DNA of 64,000 nt from Stomorhina lunata (GCA_933228675.1 OW121743.1:12577871-12641870); one strand, 5' to 3'. Positions 1 through 13,312 are shown, numbered from the stretch's first letter. The notes: a model not told the origin generated them from the letters alone. Numbers and translations: made by a program.

Positions 1-47
1 TTCCAAAACCAGCAGCAACAGCAGTAGACAGTAGCTAAACACTTAAG
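1..47 (+). other. Possible 3' end of an exon with splice donor
   Basis: The window opens with CAG/CAA-rich sequence (one frame reads a short Gln run and then a stop). It reaches a consensus-like donor, AAG followed by GTAAGA, with GT at 48-49. This could be the end of a 5' untranslated exon of a plus-strand gene, because the Gln frame stops 20 nt before the donor. CAG-rich short repeats are common in fly introns, so chance is a serious alternative. Confidence 0.2.
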
Positions 48-950
48 GTAAGAAAAAAAAACGTTATGGCTTTGTCTTCTTCTAAGACTAAAGTTAAGTT
101 TAAAACAGGATTGTGGCGTTTTTTTTTCTGCTGTTTTGCAAGATTAAACAATGACAGCAAATCGTAAATAACAAATAATGAATGAACACGTTTTTACTCC
201 CAAGTAATAATTTTTTTGCAATATTTTTTTAAGTAAAAAGTAATAAAAATTTTCCTAAGGAACTGCAGAAAAGGCAGCTGATTTTGAAAAATATGACTAG
301 ATTTTTTTTAATCTTTTAAAATTGCTTCAAGACGCAGGCGTTGAAAGTTGTAATGATATTTATTTTTAAGATTTCTTTTAATTTATTCAAAAGACACTTT
401 ATTTTGTAGATTAATAATTTCACTTCTAAATTTTCTTATATTAATTTTTATAATTTATGTAATTTTTAAAATTCTTTTTTATTTCTATATTTTCCACAAT
501 TTCATATTTACTTAAATTTTTATTCCCAACTTTTTCTTCACAATTCCCTCGAACGTGTGTGTTTTCTTAAAGCTGTCCCGTTTGAAACTAATTTAAACCG
601 CCAAGCATCTTTGTAAAACGAGCTTAATAAAAACTTACAAAAACATACAAACAACCCCTTCTATTTGTTAAGTTTAGCTTGCAACTCATACAAGTTGGCT
701 TGGAACTTGTCTTGTGTTTGAATTTTATTTATGGCTTTTGGCGGTATTTCTTCATCGTACACAAAAAAACCGCATGCTTTTGCTGATTTTTTCAATATTT
801 TTTTCAAAATAGCTTCAAGGTGTTGTGTATGCAAGATATTTTTCTATATATTTCTATAAAAAACTATAAAATTGTTGGTAATAATAATAAAAATATTTAA
901 GAAAATTTTAAATGTCATCAAACGTTTGAAAAAGAATGACTCAAAAATAA
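48..950. other. AT-rich DNA, no gene seen
   Basis: No reading frame, RNA gene or clear repeat is visible. The stretch is A/T-run rich and would fit intron or intergenic DNA. Confidence 0.5.
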
Positions 951-2790
951 GAAATTTTTCAAAAATTTTCTATTTTTATAGGAAATTTTTCAAAAATTGA
1001 ACTACTTTTATAGGAAATTTTTCAAAAATTTAACTATTTTTATAGGAAATTTGTCAAAAATTGAACTATTTTTATAGGAAATTTTTCAAAAATTGAACTA
1101 TTTTTATAGGAAATTTTTCAAAAATTGAACTATTTTTATAGGAAAATTTTCAAAAATTGAACTATTTTTATAGGAAATTTGTCAAAAATTGAACTATTTT
1201 TATAGGAAATTTTTCAAAAATTGAACTATTTTTATAGGAAATTTTTAAAAAATTGAACTATTCTTATAGGAAATTTTTAAAGAATTGAACTATTTTTATA
1301 GGGAATTTTTCAAAAATTGAACTATTTTTATAGGAAATTTTTCAAAAACTGAACTATTTTTATGGGAAATTTTTCAAAAATTGAACTATTTATATAGGAA
1401 ATTTTTCAAAAATTGAACTATTTTTATAGGAAACTTTTCTCAAATTGAACTATTTTTATAGGAAATTTTTCAAAAATTTCCTATTTTTATAGGAAATTTT
1501 TCAAAAATTTCCTATTTTTATAGGAAATTTTTAAAAATTTCCTATTTTTATAGGAAATTTTTCAAAAATTGAACTATTTTTATAGGAAATTTTTCAAAAA
1601 TTGAACTATTTTTATAGGAAATTTAAAAAAAATGAACTATTTTTATAGGAAATTTTTCAAAAATTGAACTATTTTTATAGGAAATTTTTCAAAAATTTCC
1701 TATTTTTATAGAAAATTTTTCAAAGATTGAACTATTTTTATAGGAAATTTTTCAAAAATTGAACTATTTTTATACGAAATTTTTCAAAAATTGAACTACT
1801 TTTATAGGAAATTTTTCAAAAGTTTAACTATTTTTATAGGAAATTTTTTAAAAAATGAACTATTTTTATAGGAAATTTTTCAAAAATATCCTATTTTTAT
1901 AGGAATTTTTTCAAAAATTTCCTATTTTTTAAGGAAAATTTTCAAAAATTTAGTATTTTTATAGGAGATTTTTTAAAAATTTCCTATTTGTATAAGAAAT
2001 TTTTCAAAAATTTCCTATTTTTATGGGAAATTTTTCAAAAATGTCCTTTTTTATGGGAAATTTTTCAAAAATTTCCTTTTTTTATGGGAAATTTTTCAAA
2101 AATTTCCTTTTTTTATTGGAAATTTTTCAAAAATTTTCTTTTTTTATTCGAAATTTTTCAAAAATTTCTTTTTTTTTATTGGAATTTTTTTCAAAAATTT
2201 CCTTTTTTTATATTAAATTTTTCAAAAATTTCCTATTTTTATTGGAAATATTTCAAAAATTTCCTATTTTTATAGGAAATTTTTCAAAAATTTCCTATTT
2301 TTATAGGAAATTTTACAAAAATTTGCAATTTTTTTAAGGAATTTTTCAAAAATATCCTATTTTTTTAAGGAAAATTTTCAAAAATTTCGTTTTTTAAGGA
2401 AATTTTTCAAAACTTTCCTATTTTTTTAAGGAAAATTTTCAAAAATTTCCTTTTTTTAAGGAAATTTTTCAAAACTTTCCTATTTTTTTAAGGAAAATTT
2501 TCAAAAATTTCTTATTTCTATAGGAAATTTTTCAAAAATTTCTTATTTCTATAGGAAATTTTTCAAAAATTTCTTATTTCTATAGGAAGTTTTTGGAAAA
2601 TTTCTTATTTCTATATAAAATTTTTGAAAAATTTTTTATTTCTGTAGAAAATTTTTCAAAAAATTCTTAGTTCTATAAGAAATTTTTGAAAAATTTCTTT
2701 TTTCTATAGGAAATTTTTGAAAAATTTGTTGTTTCTATAGGAAGTTTTTCAAAAATTTCTTATTTTTATGGAAATTTTTTAAAAAATGTA
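951..2790. repeat. 31/32-bp dyad minisatellite array 1
   Basis: About 58 tandem units built on AGGAAATTTTT-C-AAAAAT. In the 31-bp form the unit continues to TTTCCT, giving a perfect 11-bp inverted repeat around a single C. In the 32-bp form TTTCC is replaced by TTGAAC and the dyad is broken. The 32-bp form dominates to about 1900, the 31-bp form to about 2330, then shorter and TTTCT variants follow, so the array is block-structured. Low-complexity Phe/Lys frames across 1988-2337 are by-products of the repeat. Confidence 0.95.
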
Positions 2791-4120
2791 TTTTTTGTGT
2801 GGACTTTTTCGACGCTTTTGCTTATGTATTATTTTTAATGTGCAATGACTATCCCAAAGTCTAAAGTCTTTTTTTGCCCCTATAATAAAGTAACGTTTTG
2901 TATATCCCCTCTAGTTGCCTTAAATGTCTTTTACTACGTCATTTTGCGAGTTTTGCTACTAAATGGTTTAGGAATTTTTCAGGTTTGTTTTATTTTGTTA
3001 GTTTTTTTTTTGTCGTAAATCCGAAGTGAATTTTTAATAATTGTTTTTCTGGCATAACCACATTCTTGTTGAAATATTTATGGTATTAGAGAAAATCTCG
3101 GGTTTAAGGGGAAATTTTAAGAAAAAAGTTTAAAAGGTAATTGATTGAATTAAAGTGATTTAGAGCAATTTTTTAAATTCGCTGTTTCCAAAAGATTTCA
3201 ATTAAGAATTTAATTCATTATTAATATAAATGACTTCCCATTTTTATAATTGGATGTTATTTCTTTTAATTTATTGTGTTAAACTTGACCCACATTTTAA
3301 AATTCCCTAATAATAATAAATGCAATCAATTTAATATTCATCAGCATCTGCGGTCTCAACGGTTGTAGTCATTTTCTTAATAACAATTGGCTTAAATCCG
3401 TATATTTGTATCTGATTATTTACAAGACAAGGTCGTTTACACGGAACCGGTTAAATAAGAAATTTAAACAACTATCGACCAAATCATAAGCATAACCAGA
3501 CAATTTAGACTGAATAAGGTTTTGCAGTCTTCTTTTTTTCTTTTCTTTTCAAAAATTATTCAAGAAAACAAAATCCTCAAAATTTCCATTGCATAATTTA
3601 AAATATTATTCATAAGCTTGAAAAAAAAACACTTGACAATTGTACAAAAACTAAACTTTTTAAATATTTACTTTTTCAAAACTTGAGATATGTAATCAAA
3701 ATTGGTACAATTCCAAATAATGAATTAAAAATTCGTTACGTTGTTGGAGTTTCAAGTTTTACATGACGTTTACAAAGTAAAAATTGAAAACGAACATAAA
3801 ACTGATTGATAATTGATTAAAGATGATTGATCATAATCAACTATGAATAACTAATCTATTGAAATCTTTCAAAGCTTTTTACTCAAATTTTAAAATTTCT
3901 GATTGAAATCAAGACTTTTCCACAAAATAGATTTATTAGTTTTCTTTGCCACTAGACTTTTGAAATTTATACAGAGTTTGTCTTAAGAAAGTGTGAATGT
4001 GAGTAAAAATTTTAGTGGGAGTCAAGCGGAAATAATGAAGATAAAAATATTGTTTAAGGAAATTGTTTTTGAATGAATAAATAAATTTTTTTATGTAAAA
4101 ATATAAAAAAATATCTTAAT
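2791..4120. other. AT-rich spacer between arrays 1 and 2
   Basis: No gene, RNA or transposon remnant recognised. The two flanking arrays use the same unit, so this is probably a once single-copy stretch bounded by related minisatellites. Confidence 0.5.
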
Positions 4121-5800
4121 TTTATAGGAAAATTTTCAAAAATTTCCTATTTTTATAGGAAATTTTTCAAAAATTTCCTATTTTTATAGGATATTTTTCA
4201 AAAATTGAACTATTTTTATAGGATATTTTTCAAAAATTGAACTATTTTTATAGGAAATTTTTCAGAAATTTCCCTCTTTTAAAGGAAAATTTTCAAAAAT
4301 TGAACTATTTTTATCGGAAATTTTCAAAAATTGAACTATTTTTATAGGAAATTTTTCAAAAATTGAACTATTTCTAAGGAAATTTTTCAAAGATTTAAAA
4401 TTTCCTATTTTTATAGGAAATTTTTCAAAAATTGAACTATTTTTATAGGAAATTTTTCAAAAATTGAACTATTTTTATAGGAAATTTTTCAAAAATTTCC
4501 TACTTTTATAGGAAATTTTTCAAAAATTGAACTATCTTTATAGGAAATTTTTTAAAAATTGAACTATTTTTAAAGGCAATTTTTCAAAAATTGAACTATT
4601 TTTATAGACAATTTTTCAAAAATTGAACTATTTTTATAGGATATTTTTCACAAATTGAACTATTTTTATAGGAAATTTTTCAAAAATTGAACTATTTTTA
4701 TAGGAAATTTTTCAAAAATAGAACTATTTTTATAGGAAATTTTTCAAAAATTTCTTGTTTTTATAGGAAATTTTTCAAAAATTGAACTATTTTTATAGGA
4801 TATTTTTCAAAAATTTAACTATTTTTATAGGAAATTTTTCAAAAATTGATCTATTTTTATAGGAAATTTTTCAATAATTGAACTATTTTTATAGGAAATT
4901 TTTCAAAAATTGAACTATTTTTATAGGAAATTTTTCAAAAATTGAACTATTTTTATAGGAAAATTTTCAAAAATTGAACTATTTTTATAGGAAATTTTTC
5001 AAAAATTGAACTATTTTTATAGGAAATTTTTCAAAAATGTAACTATTTTTATAGCAAATTTTTCAAAAATTGAACTATTTTTATAGGAAATTTTTCAAAA
5101 ATTGAACTATTTTTATAGGAAATTTTTCAAAAATTTAACTATTTTTATAGCAAATTTTTCAAAAATTTAACTATTTTTATAGGAAATTTTCCAAAAATTG
5201 AACTATTTTTATAGGAAATTTTTCAAAAATTGAACTATTTTTATAGGAAAATTTTCAAAAATTGAACTATTTTTATAGGAAATTTTTCAAAAATTGAACT
5301 ATTTTTATAGGAAATTTTTTAAAAATTGAACTATTTTTATAGGAAATTTTTTAAAAATTGAACTATTTTTATAGAAAAATTTTCAAAAATTTCCTATTTT
5401 TATAGGAAATTTTTCAAAAATTTCCTAATTTTATTAGGAAAATTTTCAAAAATTTTTCAAAAATTTCCTATTTTTATAGGAAATTTTTCAAAAATTTCCT
5501 ATTTTTATAGGAAATTTTTCAAAAATTTCCTATTTTTATAGGAAATTTTTTAAAAATTGAACTATTTTTATAGGAAATTTTTCAAAAATTGAACTATTTT
5601 TATAGGAAATTTTTCAAAAATTGAACTATTTTTATAGGAAATTTTTCAAAAATTTCCTATTTTTATAGGAAATTTTTCAAAAATTTCCTATTTTTATAAG
5701 AAAATTTTCAAAAATTTCCTTTTTTTTTTAAATTTTGCTATTTTTATTGAAAATTTTTAATAAATTTCCTATTTTTTTATATAAATTTTTCAAAAATTTG
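4121..5800. repeat. 31/32-bp dyad minisatellite array 2
   Basis: About 53 units of the same 31/32-bp family as array 1, in the same orientation. The 32-bp (TTGAAC) form fills the centre and the self-complementary 31-bp (TTTCC) form sits mainly at the two ends (4121-4200 and 5380-5720). This edge/centre partition of variants is visible by eye. Confidence 0.95.
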
Positions 5801-6567
5801 AAATCATTATAAGATAATTACTATAATATACAATGTTTTTATATACTCATTACAAGACTCATTATGATGAACATTTAAATTTTTTTGGGGAAATTAAAAG
5901 CTTAAAGAAGACAATATAACTAACATGATGACAACATTTAAATTAGTTAATAAAACTAAAATTTTGTTAATAAAAAACTAAATTTCCAAAAATTGACAAC
6001 GCACACATCTTAAGGAAGCATCTTTTATAGTTTTCCCAACTGTGTATTTTATTTTTTTCTTTGGTTATGGGTTTTTTATCAAAGATGTTAAAATTCACTT
6101 GCATGTAAAGTAGTTATTTTATGTAAGTGCAATTGTCTGTTTGTAGCTTTACTTTGTAAAAAGTGATGTGAATATTTTTAAAGTTTCTGGTCTTTGCTGC
6201 TTCTTTCTTAGAGTACTTGTACCCGAAATTTCAAAATCTGTTTGCTATGGAGATGTTAAATAAGTTGACATGGTTTGTGGTTGCTGGCTTCATATCTATT
6301 GTACATACAAATCCTCTTACTAGTGCAGTACGAGTAGTACTAGACTACTCTTTACTTTTGTTAGTATATGCCATGTAAATATTTGATTTTGTTATGGAAA
6401 AATTTGTAAATTGATTTATAAGATTTGAGATACGAGGTCTTTTAAAAGCTTAATACTGCTACTTAGTTAGTGGCATTTCACTAAGATCTTTCCAGAGCAC
6501 TTTGATGAGACTGGCTTACAAATATTTGATTAATTTTTAAAGATTTCCCGAATCTTGAAAGAAGATT
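5801..6567. other. AT-rich spacer, nothing recognised
   Basis: No coding potential or repeat family recognised in this stretch. Confidence 0.45.
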
Positions 6568-6894
6568 AGGGGCCAAATTACCGCATTCAAAATCGATCAA
6601 AATGTATGATATTTAAGAAACATTTGTCTAGCATACTTTTAGCCTTATCTTAATAATATATAACATAAAATGTTTACTACATTGTAACTTATTTGTCAAA
6701 AGTTCCCTGATAGTTAAAGAATTTCATTTAAACTAAATGTTTTGACAAACAAATGATTATGTTTAGATATCAAATTCTATTAAACTTTTTGCAAAATAAA
6801 TTATGATTAAAGATCCTTAAGGTATGTTACACAATATTTGCTTAAAAGTTGGGGTTTTCGATCGATATCGAATGCGGTGATTTGGCTCCAGGTA
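6568..6894. mobile_element. MITE-like element, family 'GCCGCATTCGATATCGATCG', copy 1
   Basis: About 327 bp bounded by inverted ends: GGGGCCAAATTACCGCATTC at the left, and the complement of a GAATGCGGTGATTTGGCTCC end at the right, each followed by an ATCGATC motif. The interior has no reading frame. At least five other full or partial copies are in the window (18233, 19608, 20399, 20821, 35846). Terminal inverted repeats, small size and no ORF fit a non-autonomous DNA transposon. I could not assign the parent superfamily and see no certain target-site duplication. Confidence 0.7.
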
Positions 6895-6948
6895 TTTTTT
6901 ATTCCCAAGCCGCTGTCAAATTGCACAATCTAAGTGATTAGTTTACTT

Positions 6949-8980
6949 TACTTATTTTTGTTCTCAATGTATAAGCCGTAGTTCTCAACAAAATTTAATA
7001 TAATTTGGTACATGTCTGTTAGTTTATCCAACAAAGACCTCTACCAATTTTGGTTAAAATCCGTGGACTCCTAGGGGTACCTGCCTTAGAGTAACACTTA
7101 AATTCAATTTGATTAAAAATACACGCCTAAATGACTGCAACACTTTTTGCTTAAATTATACATAACAATTTAAATTACTTGTTTTTAGAAAATTTTTAAT
7201 TTTTGTTCTATGATCGGTAAATTTCGGTAAATTTTTTTCACTAAATCTAAAGAAGAGACTTTTGCCTTTCATGTGGTTATGGTGGCAGCATCGAGCACAA
7301 CCGAGCCAACTTAGTTTTTGTCTAAAGAAAAACGAAAACACGGAATTTTGTAGAGTTTTTTTTTTTTGATTTCCTGATATTTTCTAAACTATATACGAGA
7401 TTAAGTTATTTTCTTCAGCAGACTAAAAAGGATTCTGTGTCTCCATTAAATCGAAATCAAGACTAAAGCCGTGAAATTAAATTCCAAGACTTTTCTATAG
7501 AAAAATATTTGTAGTGAAAATTTTTCTATAGAAAAATATTTCTTTTGAAAATTTTTCTATTAAAAAATATTTCTAATGAAAATTTTCTTATAGAAAAATA
7601 TTTCTATTGAATATTTTTTTATAGAAAAATATTTCTTTTGAAAATTTTTCTATAGAAAAATATTTCTATTGAAAATTTTCTTATAGAAAAATATTTCTAT
7701 TGAAAATTTTTCTATAGAAAAATATTTCGAATGAAAATTTTTCTATAGAAAAATATTTCGAATGAAAAATTTTCTATAGAAAAATATTTGTAATGAATAT
7801 TTTTCTATAGAAAAACATTTCTATTGAAAATTTTTCTATAGAAAAATATTTATATTGAAAATTTTTCTATAGAAAAATATTTTTATTGAAAATTTTTCTA
7901 TAGAAAAATATTTCTATTGAAAATTTTTCTATAGAAAAATATTTCGAATGAAAATTTTTCTATAGAAAAATATTTCTATTGAAAATTTTTCTATAGAAAA
8001 ATATTTCTATTGAAAATTTTTCTGTAGAAAAATATTTCGAATGAAAATTTTTCTATAGAAAAATATTTCGAATGAAAATTTTTCCATAGAAAAATATTTC
8101 TATTGAAAATTTTTCTATAGAAAAATATTTCTATTGAAAATTTTTCTATAGAAAAATATTTCTATTGAAAATTTTTCTATAGAAAAATATTTCTATTGAA
8201 AATTTTTCTATAGAAAAATATTTCTATTGAAAATTTTCTTATAGAAAAATATTTCTATTGAAAATTTTTCTATAGAAAAATATTTCTTTTGGAAATTTTT
8301 CTATAGAAAAATATTTCTATTGAAAATTTTTCTATAGAAAATATTTCTTTTGGAAATTTTTCTATAGAAAAATATATCTATTGACAATTTTTCTATAGAA
8401 AAATATTTCTATTGAAAATTTTTCGATAGAAATATATTTCTATTGAAAATTTTTCGATAGAAAAATATTTCTATTGAAAAATTTTCTATAGAAAAATATT
8501 CCATAGTCCATCGTTCTGTATGGAATATGGACCCAAAAGCCAAAAATAAGCACCAAACAGGGAAATATATTTCTATAAGGAGCCTCCACTTAAAAGTTAA
8601 GCTCACACGTTTCTTATTTCCTCTAGTTCGTTAACCTATCAATTATATCAATGATGTTATAAACTCGATTAGTGCAAATATATGCAAATGATTTATTCAT
8701 GGTTATAAAGCTGAGACCTATGACTTTTATTTAGAATGTTTTTGGGCTTAGAGGTTTTTTACGTTCAAAGTTATAACTGAAGAAAATTTGGAGGAATTTT
8801 TTTTTTCTTTACAAAACCAAAGCAATTTTGTGAAATTTTATGAATTTTAGGTAAGTTCTTTTTTTAAACGAAAAATTTTTCTTAATTTTTACAAACGTTA
8901 TTACAGTCAGGTCAATATTTTTGGCTTATTTTAAAAATTTTCTTTATCAGAATAAGTTCCTCATTTTTTAAGTTTTGCAC
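6949..8980. repeat. Left arm of a giant imperfect palindrome
   Basis: Read backwards and complemented, this segment matches 10344-13312 in the same order: an outer block with CTCCTAGGGGTA, a block containing CGGAATTTTGTAGAG, a 31-bp minisatellite, a block with CCATAGTCCATCG, a block with AGTTCGTTAACC, and inner blocks with AGGTCTCAGC and CAGTCAGGTCAATATT. The left arm is about 2.0 kb and the right about 3.0 kb. The difference is almost all minisatellite length. The spacer is about 1.36 kb. Confidence 0.85.
7490..8502. repeat. 31-bp CTATAG minisatellite array 3 (left arm)
   Basis: About 32 units of 31 bp whose core is the palindrome TTTTTCTATAGAAAAAT, separated by a variable ATTTCTATTGAAAA-type segment (variants CGAATG, CTTTTG, GTAATG). 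It is the reverse-complement partner of array 4 in the other palindrome arm. Confidence 0.93.
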
Positions 8981-10343
8981 ATAATTTTTTTCAAATTTCG
9001 AAAACATTTTCTTTCGAATCGATATACGGACTAACCCCCCTGATCCTTAACATCTAAACTCTTCACTATAGAACTGCATCATTAGATTGAAAATGCCTTT
9101 TTTGAGGCAGAAATACCATAGTAAACCCCTTAGGGGGATTTTTCGCATGCTTAATCCTTGCGGCCCTATGCTCCTCTAGAAGTCAAGGAAAACAGAAGAA
9201 GATTATGTAATATTTCAAATGACAAATGTCACGTTCCGAAAAAAAATTTTACAATACAAATTTTGCGTTTACATTTCAGCACTCCCTAAAAAAATGTTTC
9301 AATATCAAATTGTTTAGAGCCTTTTTGGTAACAATTATCAAGATTATTTTTGCAAATTGGATATCTAACAAATAATAGATCAACAATAAAACCTGCTAAA
9401 CATATAAATTCACATCTTTAAAACTACAAGAAAAAAAATCGATAAATAAAGTAAAAGATGAAATCGATTACAACATAAATACCGGCATTCAAGCTATGGG
9501 TATCATTCAATCGAACACAAAAAACCGAAAACCCAATAACCTTGACACATTTTTGGTCAAAAATCACAGAAAGCTAACAAATGAAGAAGAAGAAAAAGAC
9601 GATAGTAAATCAGTTAATAAACAAAATAAATAATTTATTTCATTTATATCTACACATGTATAAACATTTGGCTCAGACTCATACAAATGATGTCAAAATG
9701 TTAATGACCAAAACTAAAATTAAAGCAATAGCAACAATTTACGAATAAAATATTCAAAATAAAACAAACTATAAATTTTGGACATTTTCAATATATTTTT
9801 GATTTGGTCTACGTGCTTAAAGTATTTAGGCTTTAAGTACTTTGTGAACTAAAGAGGGACGGACAAAAATTATTGGTACTATTTGAAATATTTTGCTTTA
9901 ATTCATGGCATGACTTTTGTGGAAATTTGTAATATTCGACTATATACAAATATAAGTTGAGTGATTAGTTTAAGTTAACATGAACATGTAAATGCAATTG
10001 GTAAATAGTCATCAATGAAACAAACAAGACATAAAAATAAGGTGGGATTTTATTTGATGACCATTCCAGTCAGTGGCTTGTCTGTCTGTCTAAATGGAGG
10101 CCTACAAATGACTTTTGATTTTGATTTTTTTTTTTCAATTTTTAAGGGGTTTTTACTTATTTCCCAAGTCATTTTGAAAATGCTTAAAATTGGCAGCCAA
10201 ATTTGTTTTTGTGAAGAAAAAAAATTCTTCAATTTTCTTCAGTTATAACTTTTTTCGTAAAAACCTGTTAAGCCCAAAAATATTCTGGATTAAAGTCCTA
10301 GGTCTCAGCTTTATAACAATGAATATATCATTTGCATATATTT
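8981..10343. other. Spacer of the giant palindrome
   Basis: No gene seen. Two details are visible. At 9125-9200 a stretch including CCCTATGCTCC and AAGTCAAGG resembles part of the RTE fragment at 30025-30070, so it may be a small retrotransposon scrap. From about 10205 a 300-bp module (ending in AGTTATAACTTTTTTCG, then AGGTCTCAGCTTTATAA) repeats the module at 10505-10650, a local tandem duplication at the inner edge of the right arm. Confidence 0.5.
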
Positions 10344-13312
10344 GCAATACTCAAAAAATGAGGGACTTGTTCTGATAAAGAAAATTTTTAAAATAAGCCA
10401 AAAATATTGACCTGACTGTAATAACGTTTGTAAAAATTTAGAAAAATTTTTCGTTTAATAAAAGAACTTTCCTAAAATTCATGAAATTATGCTTTGTTTT
10501 TGTAAAGAAAAAAAAAATTACTCAAATTTTTTTCAGTTATAACTTTGAACGTAAAAAAACTTCTAAGCCCAAAAAACATTCTGAATTAAAGTCCTAGGTC
10601 TCAGCTTTATAAAAATGAATAAATCATTTGCATATATTTACAATAATCGAGTTTATAACATCATTGATATGATTGATAGGTTAACGAACTAGAGGAAATA
10701 AGAAACTTGTGAGCTTAACTTTTAAGCGGAGGCTCCTCATAGAAATATATTTTCCTGTTTGGTGCTGATTTATGGCTTTTGGGTCCATATGCCATACAGG
10801 ACGATGGACTATGGAATATTTTTCTATCGAAAAATTTTCAATAGAAATATTTTTCTATAGAAACATTTTCAATAGAAATATTTTTCTATAGAAAAATTTT
10901 CAATAGAAATATTTTTCTAAAGAAAAATTTTCAGTAGAAATATTTTTCTATAGAAAAATTTCGAAAAGAAATATTTTCTATAGAAAAATTTTCAATAGAA
11001 ATATTTTTTTATAGAAAAATTTTCAATAGAAATATTTTTCTATAGAAAAATTTTCAATAGAAATATTTTGCTATAGACAATTTTTCAAAAGAAATATTTC
11101 TCTATATAAAAATTTTCTATAGAAAAATTTTTCTATAGAAAAATTTTCAAAAGAAATATTTTTTGATAGAAAAATTTTCGTTAGAAATATTTATCTATAG
11201 GAAAATTTTTAATAGAAATATTTTTCTATAGAAAAATTTTCAATAGAAATATTTTTCTATAGAAAAATTTTTAATCAAAAAATTTTTCTATAGAAAAATT
11301 TTCAATATAAATATTTTTCTATAGAAAAATTTTTAATTGAAATATTTCTCTATAGAAAAATTTTCAATAGAAATATTTTTCTATAGAAAAATTTTCAATA
11401 AAAATATTTTTCTATAGAAAAATTTTCAATAGAAATATTTTTCTATAGAAAAATTTTCAATAGAAATATTTTTCTATAGAAAATTTTTCAATAGAAATAT
11501 TTTTCTAAAGAAAAATTTTCAATAGAAATATTTTGCTTTAGACAATTTTTCAAAAGAAATATTTTTCTATAGAAAAATTTTCTATAGAAAAATTTTTCTA
11601 TAGAAAAATTTTCAAAAGAAATATTTTTCTGTAGAAAAATTTTCAAAAGAAATATTTTTTGATAGAAAAATTTTCGTTAGAAATATTTATCTATAGAAAA
11701 ATTTTTAATAGAAATATTTTTCTATAGAAAAATTTTCAATAGAAATATTTTTCTATAGAAAAATTTTTAATCAAAAAATTTTTCTATAGAAAAATTTTCA
11801 ATATAAATATTTTTCTATAGAAAAATTTTTAATTGAAATATTTCTCTATAGAAAAATTTTCAATAGAAATATTTTTCTATAGAAAAATTTTCAATAGAAA
11901 TATTTTTCTATAGAAAAATTTTCAATAGAAATATTTTTCTATAGAAAAATTTTCAATAGAAATATTTTTCTATAGAAAAATTTTCAATAAAAATATTTTT
12001 CTATAGAAAAATTTTCTATAGAAAAATTTTCAATGGAAATATTTTTCTATAGAAAAATTTTCAATAAAAATATTTTTCTATAGAAAAATTTTGAATAAAA
12101 ATATTTTTCTATAGAAAAATTTTCAATAGAAATATTTTTCTATAGAAAAATTTTCAATAGAAATATTTTTCTATAGAAAAATTTTCAATAGAAATATTTT
12201 TCTATAGAAAAATTTTCAATAGAAATATTTTTCTATAGAAAAATTTTCAATAGAAATATTTTTCTATAGAAAAATTTTCAATAGAAATATTTTTCTATAG
12301 AAAAATTTTCAATCGAAATATTTTTCTATAGAAAAATTTTCAATAGAAATATTTTTCTATAGAAAAATTTTCAATAGAAATATTTTTCTATAGAAAAATT
12401 TTCAATAGAAATATTTTTCTATAGAAAAATTTTCAATAGAAATATTTTTCTATAGAAAATTTAGAAATAGAAATATTTTTGTATAGAAACATTTTCATTT
12501 GAAATATTTTTCTATAGAAAAATTTTCATTTGAAATATTTTTCTATAGAAAAATTTTCTTTTGAAATATTTTTCTATAGAAAAATTTTCTTTTGAAATAT
12601 TTTTCTATAGAAAAATTTTCACTTGAAATATTTTTCTATAGAAAAATTTTCATTTGAAATATTTTTCTATAGAAAAATTTTCATTTGAAATATTTTTCTA
12701 TAGAAAAATTTTCATTTGAAATATTTTTCTATAGAAAAATTTTCATTTGATATATTTTTCTTTAAAAAATTTTCAATAGAAATTTCTATAGAAAATTCGA
12801 ATTTAATTTCACGGCTTTAGTCTTAAGACACGCAATATATATAAGTTTGTTGAAGAAAAAAACTTAATCTCGTCTATAGTTCAGGAGATATCAAGAAATC
12901 AAAAAAGCTCTACAAAATTCCGTGTTTTCGTTTTTCTTTGGACAAAAACTAAGTTCGCTCGGTTCTGGTCGGTCCTCCCACCATAACCACGTGAAAGTTG
13001 AAAGTCTCTTCTTTAGATTGAGCGAAAAAAATTAACCGAAATTTAACAATCGTAGAACAAAGTTTAAAATTTTCTGAAAAAAGTCACATAAATTGTTACG
13101 CATAATTAAAGCAAAAAGTGTTGCAGTCATTTAGGCTTAACTTTTTAATCAAATAGAATTTAAGTGTAAGTCCAAGGCAGCTACCCCTAGGAGTACATGG
13201 ATTTCAACCAAAATTAGTAGAGCTCTTTTTTGGGTCAACCAATGGACGTGTGACGAATTTCATTAAATTCTGTTGAAAACTGCGGCTTATATTGAGAAGA
13301 AAAATAAGCAGG
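10344..13312. repeat. Right arm of the giant imperfect palindrome
   Basis: Inverted counterpart of 6949-8980, with the blocks in reverse order. The inner edge is near the shared sequence CTCAAAAAATGAGG and the outer edge near AATATAAGCCGCAG. Block-to-block similarity is clear but not perfect, with many single-base differences and small indels, so this is not a fresh duplication or a simple assembly mirror. Confidence 0.85.
10815..12797. repeat. 31-bp CTATAG minisatellite array 4 (right arm)
   Basis: About 64 units of 31 bp with core ATTTTTCTATAGAAAAAT and linker TTTCAATAGAAAT. Linker variants fall in blocks: CAATAG in the first three quarters, then CATTTG or CTTTTG from about 12490. A block of unusual variants (CTATAGACAA, CAAAAG, GATAG, CGTTAG) near 11070-11210 recurs near 11535-11700, evidence for a segmental duplication inside the array. 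Confidence 0.94.

Noticed and set aside
1988..2337. Overlapping Phe/Lys-rich frames of 95 and 104 codons
   Set aside because: They follow the 31-bp minisatellite and have no complexity beyond it. The same applies to frames at 26643-27017, 27759-28337 and 28759-29010.
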